From positions 1-5,710 of the forward strand of contig JAGDMC010000105.1 in NCBI GenBank assembly GCA_017860395.1: a stretch of 5,710 nt of DNA, read 5' to 3'. The translations under genes and the position numbers were made by a program. This document shows, piece by piece, positions 1 through 5,710 of the stretch (its first letter is position 1; the number at the start of each line of letters is the position of its first letter). The stretch is from Bacteroidota bacterium. GTDB lineage: Bacteria; Bacteroidota; Bacteroidia; Bacteroidales; UBA932. The notes under the pieces were generated by a model. That model saw only the letters and a program-made list of their open reading frames with translations. It had not been told where the DNA came from and ran no database searches.

Positions 1-1253
1 TCGTCAAGCGCAGATCTTCCTTCGGCAATTATTCCGTCCACCGGAACTTTTTCTCCCGGGCGAACAAGTATCATATCTCCAACCTCAACAGAATCAATAT
101 TAATGACCAATTCTTCATTATTACGAATTACACATGCAGTTCTTGCACGCAAGCCCATTAAAGCCCTGAGGGAATCTGCCGTTCTTCCTTTGGCCCTTGC
201 CTCGAGATATTTTCCTAAGCGGATGAGTGTAATAATTGCGGCACCGGTTTCAAAATAGACATGAGGACTGTCAATTATTCCAACAGTAACAAGCAAGCTT
301 GAAAAATATGCTACGGACGAGCCCATCATTATCAGCACATCCATATTTGCACTTCCCGCTCTAAGACTTTTGAATGCACCTTTATAAAACTGCCAGCCTA
401 CAATAAACTGGACAACAGTTGCCATAATGAGCATTGCATACTGGTCGTAACGGAATCCAACAAGATTAAAATCGCGGGCCATGCTGTAAACGATAAGAGG
501 AACCGTAAATAAAAGACCTATAGTCAACAGCCGCTCCTGATTTTTAAGTTCAACCAAATGTGCCTTGCTTTCAACATCTTCCAGCTCTTCGTTTTCTGCA
601 ACATTTACTACATCAAACCCGGCTTTCCTTATTTGTGCAGCAAGAACAGAGATTGTTATTATGCCCGGTATATACTCAATATGCGCTCTTTCTGTAGCAA
701 GACTCACATTTGCGTTTAGAACTCCTTTAAGTTTTATAAGTTGTTTTTCCAACATCTGGACATCGGAACTGTCGCGTATTCCTATAACAGGAAGCTCTGC
801 CATGCCCGTTGCAACTCCATATCCCACATGTTTTACGCAATCGATAATTCCGTTAATGTCTATTACATGTCTGTCAAAGTTTACAGCAAGTTTCTCTCCT
901 GCAAAATCTACATTTGCTTCAATTACTCCCTCCAGTTTCCTCACATGCCGTTCAATCGCCCCTGAACAATTTGTACAAGTCATTCCTGTCACCGGCAAAA
1001 TAAAAAATTCTGTTTTTTGCTCAGCTTCCTGTAATACAGGTTCGGGATGGTAACCTAACTTATTTGCTGCCGCTATAATCTCTTCTGCCGATATTTCAGA
1101 TTCGTCAAATTCCACATCCATGCTTAGTTTTGGGTAACTGGCCGAAATATGCTTCACTCCCTGCAGTTCGCTCTTAAGTCCTTCCAGATGCATGGCACAA
1201 TTGGGACAAACCATGTCCGGAACTTTGAACGACTTCTTTACTATATTATCCAT
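1..1253 (-). CDS. copA: CopA-type heavy-metal (probably Cu+) P1B ATPase, N-terminal half; 3' end beyond window
   Basis: An ATP-driven inner-membrane pump that probably exports Cu(I) from the cytosol. 417 codons are visible from ATG 1253; the gene runs off the window at base 1. Three HMA-like domains come first: residues ~6-70 with MVCPNC (C16, C19), ~83-148 with GMTCTNC (C93, C96), and ~153-218, which keeps the fold pattern but reads GIRDSSD where the CxxC loop should be. Four membrane helices follow (~242-258, 271-290, 304-325, 330-348), with the family signatures VGWQFYKGA, NMDVLIMMGSSVAY and YFETGAAIITLIRLGKYLE. The actuator domain starts near 360 and shows VRPGEKVPVDG, then EGRSALD just before the cut. 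The TGE loop, the CPC-type motif, DKTGT and the ATP-binding domain lie outside, so metal choice is not proven; copper is inferred from the HMA motifs and the cupredoxin neighbour. The ATG lies 11 bp after the stop of the upstream gene, which suggests co-transcription. There is no clear ribosome-binding site. Confidence 0.93.
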   Translation of the reverse strand, partial: MDNIVKKSFKVPDMVCPNCAMHLEGLKSELQGVKHISASYPKLSMDVEFDESEISAEEIIAAANKLGYHPEPVLQEAEQKTEFFILPVTGMTCTNCSGAIERHVRKLEGVIEANVDFAGEKLAVNFDRHVIDINGIIDCVKHVGYGVATGMAELPVIGIRDSSDVQMLEKQLIKLKGVLNANVSLATERAHIEYIPGIITISVLAAQIRKAGFDVVNVAENEELEDVESKAHLVELKNQERLLTIGLLFTVPLIVYSMARDFNLVGFRYDQYAMLIMATVVQFIVGWQFYKGAFKSLRAGSANMDVLIMMGSSVAYFSSLLVTVGIIDSPHVYFETGAAIITLIRLGKYLEARAKGRTADSLRALMGLRARTACVIRNNEELVINIDSVEVGDMILVRPGEKVPVDGIIAEGRSALD

Positions 1254-1264
1254 ATTAAATTCAT

Positions 1265-2299
1265 TTACTTCTTGTCAAATACCAGTTTGCCGTGGTACAT
1301 TCCCATCGAACAGGAATACTCAATTACAGTGCCTGTTTTTTGAGGGGGAATTATCAATAAAACATGTCCCGTGGATGGAAATGTATTTTCATAATTAAGC
1401 TCCGGTATTACAACAGATAACGAACAGGATTTAACATTGTTCGTTACCCAAATAAGTTTTATTTCCCTGTTTGGAATAAGATGAAGGATTTGAGGAGCAT
1501 ATCCGTTATCCATAATTGTCACATAATATGTGTTATCATCATTTGCTGTTCCAGTTTGCAATTGTGGTTCTTCCGTTTTTCCGGTGCCGGCAATCCATTC
1601 AAATGTTTTTGTAAAAGATACCGGCGATCCGGCAAGATTGAGCCCGTAATCTACAGGAACGAGGCCAAAAATAATTAATAATATACCTGCAATGCGAGAC
1701 AAATGTTTTTCAACTAAATCGCCCAGCCTTGTAATAAAAAATGCAACAAGTATAAATGCAGGAATTGTCCCCAGTGTATATGCAAACATCAGGGCAGCAC
1801 CTTCGGCCGGATTTCCTGTTGCAATAGCCGCAGCCATCATCGCCTGAGCAATTCCGCATGGCAAAAGAACAGTTAGCGCTCCGAGCATGATTGGAGCAAA
1901 CTCCGATGAAGATTTTTTGGATTTCACGGAGACATAGCGGTTAAAAGCGGATGGCATTTTAAAAACAAAGTAGCGGAACAGCGGATGTATTTTTAACATT
2001 CTGAGTCCGTTTCCCACCATAAATATGCCAATGGCAATCATCAAAAACGCATTCACTTTTGGAGAAAAACGAAAGAGAGACCCAAACACTCCAAGCAAAA
2101 ATCCAAATATTGTATATGCTGCAAGCCTTGATGACAAAAAAAAGAATAGGGGTTTAATAAATTTGTGACTGGTAATTTTGTTTGTGGAATCCAGTTCATA
2201 CTGCTGTGCCAGCATTGTCGCAAGCAATCCGCCCTGTATGGCCATACAGCCCAAACCGCCTGTTGTCAAACCGGTAATGAAAGCGATAACAAGATTCAT
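1265..2299 (-). CDS. TauE/SafE-like membrane protein fused to a C-terminal cupredoxin domain
   Basis: 344 residues, complete, ATG to TAA. Residues 1-220 form about six membrane helices (~4-28, 50-75, 82-103, 135-160, 167-190, 200-218) of the 'sulfite exporter TauE/SafE' / cytochrome c biogenesis transmembrane-region type. The two signature stretches are TTGGLGCMAIQGGLLA with C18 in helix 1, and TVLLPCGIAQAM with C148 in helix 4, followed by the GNPAEGAALMFAYTLGTIP segment. A polar linker (~221-255) leads to a cupredoxin-like beta domain (~256-344) ending YSCSMGMYHGKLVF. Candidate copper ligands are C292, C330, M332 and M334; the usual two histidines are missing. Family knowledge: relatives sit beside copper ATPases and cytochrome oxidase assembly genes, and sulfite transport is not implied by the name. 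Inference: it handles copper (or thiols) at the outer face of the inner membrane together with the ATPase encoded 11 bp downstream. It starts 23 bp after the kinase stop, with only a weak A-rich leader before the ATG. Confidence 0.9.
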   Translation of the reverse strand: MNLVIAFITGLTTGGLGCMAIQGGLLATMLAQQYELDSTNKITSHKFIKPLFFFLSSRLAAYTIFGFLLGVFGSLFRFSPKVNAFLMIAIGIFMVGNGLRMLKIHPLFRYFVFKMPSAFNRYVSVKSKKSSSEFAPIMLGALTVLLPCGIAQAMMAAAIATGNPAEGAALMFAYTLGTIPAFILVAFFITRLGDLVEKHLSRIAGILLIIFGLVPVDYGLNLAGSPVSFTKTFEWIAGTGKTEEPQLQTGTANDDNTYYVTIMDNGYAPQILHLIPNREIKLIWVTNNVKSCSLSVVIPELNYENTFPSTGHVLLIIPPQKTGTVIEYSCSMGMYHGKLVFDKK

Positions 2300-2322
2300 T
2301 TATATTATCTTTAATTTTTGCG

Positions 2323-5190
2323 TTATCCTATCTTTGTGTATGGTATGGTAAAATAAAAAGTAGAACCCTTTCCCAGAGATGAGTGAATCCAGATTTTGCC
2401 CCCAAGCAGTTCCACGTAAGCCTTTGAAATTGACAAACCAAGCCCGGATCCTCCATATTGATAATTTTTAGCTAAATTCAACTGACTGAAACGCTTAAAA
2501 ATTTCTTCATATTTTTCCTGTGGAATACCAATTCCTGTATCTTTTACGAAAAACTTTAAATAATTTCCTTCTACGCTGTATCCAAGTTCGATATACCCTT
2601 CCTGGGTAAATTTTAGCGCATTGTTGATAAGGTTAGTAAGAATCTGTGTAAGTTTGGTTCCATCTGTCATTACATCCGATTCTACATTTGGCAGATAGTT
2701 GTTGAAAATGAGAACAATATTCTGGTTTTTCGCTTTATGAAAAAATTGTTCGTATACCAGATTGCATATAGAATTTATATTGACCGGATTTATTATGGCC
2801 CTCTCCTGTCCTGCTTCTATCGTTGCAATATTAACAATATCGTTTATTATTGAAAGCAGCTGGTTACTGTTCTGAATAATTATCTCAGTAAAGTGCTTAC
2901 GTTCCTCAGGTAGTGTATCCGGGTCGGCAAGCAAATCGGAAAATCCCACTATAGAATTCATTGGAGTACGAACTTCGTGAGAAATATTATGCAGGAAAGC
3001 GGTCTTGAGCCGGTCGTTCTCTTCTGCCTTTTCTTTCGCAGCAATCAATTCTTCTGCGTTTTTCTTTAGTTCGGTAATATCAATTGCCACTCCGATAAGG
3101 GCTATCGGTTTTTTATTTTCGTCTTTAATTATGGAGGTTGAAAGCAGAACAGGGAAAACTGTTCCGTCTTTTTTTATATTCATAAGCTCGCCTCTCCATC
3201 CCCCCTCAATAGTATGATTAAGAATATTCAAAGAATTTTCCGATTCAAATCCTTCCGGACGCAAAATACTGATATGCTTGCCTATCAGTTCGTTTTCGGA
3301 GTATCCGTATGTTTTTAGGAACGCCTCGTTTACATACATCAACACATCATTATTATCGGTAATTGAGACGCATTCGCTCACGCTTTCAAGTGAATGTGCC
3401 AAAAGTTTAACTTTTTTCTCAACATCTTTCTTTTGAACGATCCGCCACACACTGCTCATCATGATAGTTAACTGGCTCACATCCGTATTGTCGTAGTCAC
3501 TCTCTTTATTCGCAACTCCAACAACGGCCGCAATTTTATCTTCATCAAATATGGGAATAGTTAAAAATCTCTCCAGATTAACATGGCCTTTTGGATATCC
3601 TTTTTTTAGAAGACTCTCTTCTTTGAAATTATTTATCATTATCGCTTCCCGCTGACGGACAGCCTCTCCCCATATACCTGTGTCATTTAAAGCGGTACAG
3701 ATTTGAGGGCCGGCTACAGCACACTCTTTCATCACATCCCGTGACCAGGAATTAAGAGTAAACTCTTTATTTACTTCATCATAAAAATAAATATATCCTA
3801 TCTTGCTTGATGTTAAAGCAATAGCCTCATTGAGAGCATAGTCAAGAAAGTCCTGAATATTGTTTGCATTATACTGATAGATATTCACCATTCTGGCAAG
3901 CCTCTCTGCATTGAGCAATACTTTTTCTGCGGCATGCTTGCGGTCAGTTATGTCATGCATACTGCCAAATATCTTTACAGGCAGGCCATTACCGTCGTAT
4001 AATAATTTTGAGGAAATTGAACATGGAATCTGGGAGCCGTCTTTATTTAAAAGGGTGACTTCATAGTCAGAAATACTTCCGGTTTCCATTAATGCTTTCA
4101 CGAGCGTTTTTCTGTCTTCGGCATTTACATAGAAATCGTAAATGGATTTCCCTATAAGCTCATCCCTGCAAATTTGGCCTTTAGAGATGATTTCAATTGA
4201 CGGGCTCACATCCAGAATTATTCCGTCAAAGGTTGCCTCATAATATATGTCCTGTACATTTTCAAATATGCTCCGGTATTTTTCTTCGCTGAGTTTTAAT
4301 TGTTCTTCGGAATGTTTGCGCTTTGTAATGTCCGAAAATATGGTCACAAACTGATTTGGTGCCGGACAAAAGGCTTTTACGTCAAATATTTTAGCAAGTC
4401 CTTTTGAGTGATCTATGAAATTTATCGGTTCACCTGTAAGTGCTACCCTTCCATATCTTTCTATCCAGCTTGATTCTGTTTCGGGCATTATTTCAAGCAC
4501 AGTCCTGCCTATAACTTGCTCTGCCTTAAGTCCGGTCATCTTTTCAAAAGCTGGATTTACATCAAGAAAACGGTAATCGACGGGCTCCCCTTTTTCATTA
4601 CAAATAATTTCATGCAATGCAAATCCATCCATCATCTCATTGAAGAGAGTTTGATAATTATGCTCAGTCTGTTTTTTTTCAGTAAGGTCCTGGATGAGCA
4701 TGCATGTTTTTTCATTCCCCTCTTTATCCTTAAAAACACTTGAAGATACCTCTCCTTCAAATTTACTCCCGTCTTTGCGTATGAAAGTTATTTCTCCTTT
4801 CGCCTTGCCGGTTCTTTTTCTCTCCTCCAGAATTGGTATAAGCCTGGGGTCGGAAGTATCAACTATTGCTGACCTACCTCCGCGGCACAGTTCTTCTTCT
4901 GAATAGCCAAACATATTGCAGGCAAAACCATTTGCAGCAAGTATTCTTCCGTCCGGCACTGTAAGCAGGATGCCTAAATAGCTATTGTCATAAATGGATT
5001 GGAATTTTTCTTCGTTCTCGCGAAGTGTCTCTTCGGATTTTATATGAAATTCCAGTTCTGATTTAAGATTTTCGATGGTGTCCTGAGCAGACAGATAGCT
5101 TAACTCATTGTCTTCTGTATATTCAGAATCAAGACCGGAACGTTGAATTCCTTTGCGCTTTTGCTTATCGGATTTGTTAACTTCTGCCAT
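2323..5190 (-). CDS. Soluble multi-PAS/GAF sensor histidine kinase
   Basis: 955 residues from ATG 5190 (MAEVNKSDKQ). A short basic N-terminus and a coiled coil (~35-60) are followed by PAS1 ~61-172, PAS2 ~177-289 (DYRFLDVNPAFEKMTG, IGRTVLEIMPETE), PAS3 ~304-416, GAF ~434-583 (SKIGYIYFYDE, GIWGEAVRQREAIMINN, VVGVANKESDYDNTD) and PAS4 ~596-706. A helix then leads into HisKA (~728-793), with phospho-acceptor H738 in HNISHEVRTPMN, and HATPase_c (~843-950). The HATPase shows N box NLINNALKF (N853, N857), G1 DTGIGIP (884-890), F box FKRFSQ and G2 GGSGLGLS (913-920). All catalytic motifs look intact. There is no membrane segment, signal peptide, receiver or HPt domain, so it should act in the cytosol on a separate response regulator not seen here. 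The frame stays open upstream to TTG 5295, but that start falls inside a terminator hairpin, so ATG 5190 is preferred. The stop is 23 bp before the TauE-like/cupredoxin gene, which suggests one operon. The signal is unknown; no haem CxxCH or other cofactor motif was recognised. Confidence 0.93.
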   Translation of the reverse strand: MAEVNKSDKQKRKGIQRSGLDSEYTEDNELSYLSAQDTIENLKSELEFHIKSEETLRENEEKFQSIYDNSYLGILLTVPDGRILAANGFACNMFGYSEEELCRGGRSAIVDTSDPRLIPILEERKRTGKAKGEITFIRKDGSKFEGEVSSSVFKDKEGNEKTCMLIQDLTEKKQTEHNYQTLFNEMMDGFALHEIICNEKGEPVDYRFLDVNPAFEKMTGLKAEQVIGRTVLEIMPETESSWIERYGRVALTGEPINFIDHSKGLAKIFDVKAFCPAPNQFVTIFSDITKRKHSEEQLKLSEEKYRSIFENVQDIYYEATFDGIILDVSPSIEIISKGQICRDELIGKSIYDFYVNAEDRKTLVKALMETGSISDYEVTLLNKDGSQIPCSISSKLLYDGNGLPVKIFGSMHDITDRKHAAEKVLLNAERLARMVNIYQYNANNIQDFLDYALNEAIALTSSKIGYIYFYDEVNKEFTLNSWSRDVMKECAVAGPQICTALNDTGIWGEAVRQREAIMINNFKEESLLKKGYPKGHVNLERFLTIPIFDEDKIAAVVGVANKESDYDNTDVSQLTIMMSSVWRIVQKKDVEKKVKLLAHSLESVSECVSITDNNDVLMYVNEAFLKTYGYSENELIGKHISILRPEGFESENSLNILNHTIEGGWRGELMNIKKDGTVFPVLLSTSIIKDENKKPIALIGVAIDITELKKNAEELIAAKEKAEENDRLKTAFLHNISHEVRTPMNSIVGFSDLLADPDTLPEERKHFTEIIIQNSNQLLSIINDIVNIATIEAGQERAIINPVNINSICNLVYEQFFHKAKNQNIVLIFNNYLPNVESDVMTDGTKLTQILTNLINNALKFTQEGYIELGYSVEGNYLKFFVKDTGIGIPQEKYEEIFKRFSQLNLAKNYQYGGSGLGLSISKAYVELLGGKIWIHSSLGKGSTFYFTIPYTKIG

Positions 5191-5271
5191 ATACCCACAC
5201 TTTCTTTTCAGTCTACAGACACATGATACTAAGATAAGTATTTTTAGTAAATAATTACACCCCACCCCAAA
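5191..5271 (-). promoter_or_regulatory. Leader and probable promoter region of the kinase-copper operon
   Basis: This AT-rich stretch lies between the upstream terminator and the kinase ATG, so a promoter is expected here. The best -7-like match on the minus strand is TATCTTAG (5236-5229), which fits the Bacteroidota TAnnTTTG pattern at all but one of its fixed positions, about 40 bases before the ATG. No convincing TTG -33 element sits at the right distance, so the exact site is a weak guess. A G-rich run (GGGGTGGGG on the minus strand) lies near the upstream edge. Just before the ATG the leader reads AAAAGAAAGTGTGGGTAT, without a proper Shine-Dalgarno sequence. Confidence 0.25.
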
Positions 5272-5299
5272 TAAAAAAGCCTCACTTAAAAGCAAGGCT
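5272..5299 (-). terminator. Intrinsic terminator after the SPFH gene
   Basis: On the minus strand AGCCTTGC (5299-5292), a six-base loop TTTTAA and GTGAGGCT (5285-5278) form an 8-bp stem with two adjacent G-T wobble pairs. A run of T's follows directly (5277-5273). It starts about 30 bases after the SPFH stop codon and should end that transcript, making the kinase and copper genes a separate unit. The T-run is on the minus-strand side only, so it is not bidirectional. Confidence 0.75.
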
Positions 5300-5310
5300 T
5301 AATAATTATT

Positions 5311-5331
5311 TAATATTTAATATTTAATATT
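5311..5331. repeat. Three tandem copies of the 7-bp unit TAATATT
   Basis: Three perfect head-to-tail copies (5311-5317, 5318-5324, 5325-5331) lie just after the SPFH gene; the last base of the array is the final base of its stop codon. This is probably a simple AT-rich slippage repeat in the 3' untranslated region. No function is evident. Confidence 0.8.
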
Positions 5332-5710
5332 TATTTTTTACTGCTTTTCTTATCAATCGGAACAATTCCTGCCATCTCTCCAATTATGTTTACCAGCTCA
5401 GTACCGGTTGGAATAACAATTTTAGCATTATTCTCAAGCGATGCCTCCATAGCTTCCAGTTTTCTGAGCATCTGGGCGTTTCCTACAAAATATTTGTCTG
5501 CGGCTTCGTTTACGAGTTTTATGGCCTCTGCTTCGCCTTCGGCATGCAATATTTTTGACTGTTTATAGCCTTCGGCCTCTTTTATTTTTGCTCTCTTAAC
5601 CCCGTCTGCTACAGTTTCTGCTGCGGTTGCAGAGTCAATGGCTGCAATTTTTTCATTTTCGGCCTTTACAACTTTGTTCATTGTCTCCTGAACATCCTTA
5701 GGCGGGTCAA
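5331..5710 (-). CDS. SPFH/band 7 (stomatin-like) domain protein, C-terminal part; 5' end beyond window
   Basis: 125 residues of the C-terminal end are visible, and the frame stays open to the window edge. It opens with DPPKDVQETMNKVVKAENEK, the characteristic end of the SPFH/band 7 domain. A charged Ala/Glu/Lys-rich coiled coil follows (AKIKEAEGYKQSKILHAEGE), then the conserved YFVGNAQMLRKLEA and KIVIPTGTELVNIIGEMAG segments and a basic tail KKSSKK. Family members are anchored to the inner membrane by an N-terminal helix (outside this window) and oligomerise into scaffolds that organise membrane microdomains or proteases. The internal ATG at 5681 is not taken as the start, because the domain signature continues upstream of it. 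A terminator after the gene separates it from the kinase operon, so a functional link to the copper genes is not supported. The exact subfamily (stomatin/slipin, QmcA-like, HflC-like) cannot be settled from this part. Confidence 0.9.
   Translation of the reverse strand, partial: DPPKDVQETMNKVVKAENEKIAAIDSATAAETVADGVKRAKIKEAEGYKQSKILHAEGEAEAIKLVNEAADKYFVGNAQMLRKLEAMEASLENNAKIVIPTGTELVNIIGEMAGIVPIDKKSSKK

Noticed and set aside
565..1053. Plus-strand open frame of 162 codons opposite the ATPase.
   Set aside because: Ser/Thr/Phe-rich, with no recognisable domain, and fully antisense to a well-supported gene; it is a shadow frame, as are the other plus-strand frames in the window.
1241..1264. ATG at 1264 (minus strand), preceded closely by AAGAAG, as an alternative start for the ATPase.
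   Set aside because: It is out of frame with the ATPase and stops after seven codons; ATG 1253 opens directly into the HMA domain.
2300..2322. Possible promoter or terminator between the kinase and the TauE-cupredoxin gene.
   Set aside because: The gap is only 23 AT-rich bases, with no hairpin and no recognisable promoter pair.
5191..5295. N-terminal membrane anchor for the histidine kinase encoded from a TTG at 5295.
   Set aside because: It needs a rare start inside a terminator hairpin, and the peptide does not resemble a normal signal or anchor; ATG 5190 gives a standard soluble kinase.
5679..5692. AGGAG followed five bases later by ATG (5681, minus strand), looking like a strong ribosome-binding site and start for a 116-residue protein.
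   Set aside because: The frame is open upstream and encodes DPPKDVQET, part of the conserved SPFH domain end, so the AGGAG is coding sequence (Gln-Glu-Thr) and the gene starts outside the window.

Overview
This 5.7 kb window carries four protein genes, all on the minus strand and transcribed from high to low coordinates. Two are cut by the window edges. The DNA is AT-rich. The starts lack clear Shine-Dalgarno sequences, and the histidine kinase has the HNISHEVRTPMN / QLLSIINDIVNIATIEAGQ style of core that is common in Bacteroidota. A Bacteroidota bacterium is the best guess, inferred from protein style only and held with moderate confidence.

Layout in order of transcription: (1) 5710-5331 is the C-terminal end of an SPFH/band 7 (stomatin-like) membrane-scaffold protein. 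It is followed by a tandem AT heptamer and a good intrinsic terminator (5272-5299), which separates it from the genes downstream. (2) 5190-2323 is a 955-residue soluble sensor histidine kinase, PAS-PAS-PAS-GAF-PAS-HisKA-HATPase, with no membrane segment and no receiver domain. (3) 2299-1265 is a 344-residue membrane protein of the TauE/SafE-like (cytochrome c biogenesis transmembrane region) type, fused to a C-terminal cupredoxin domain whose likely metal site is rich in Cys and Met. (4) 1253-1 is the N-terminal half of a CopA-type heavy-metal P1B ATPase. It has two CxxC metal-binding domains, a third domain of the same fold that has lost its cysteines, the first four membrane helices and the start of the actuator domain.

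Genes 2-4 are spaced by 23 and 11 bp with no terminator between them, so they look like one operon: a cytosolic signal sensor followed by a two-gene copper-handling module. The likely biochemistry is that the ATPase moves Cu(I) out of the cytosol, and the TauE-like/cupredoxin protein takes part in receiving or delivering copper at the outer face of the inner membrane, for detoxification or for loading cuproenzymes such as haem-copper oxidases. The copper assignment is inferred from domain content, because the ATPase's metal-selecting CPC-type motif lies outside the window. No RNA genes, mobile elements, CRISPR arrays or tRNAs were seen. No stretch longer than 300 bases lacks a gene; the largest gap is 5191-5330.
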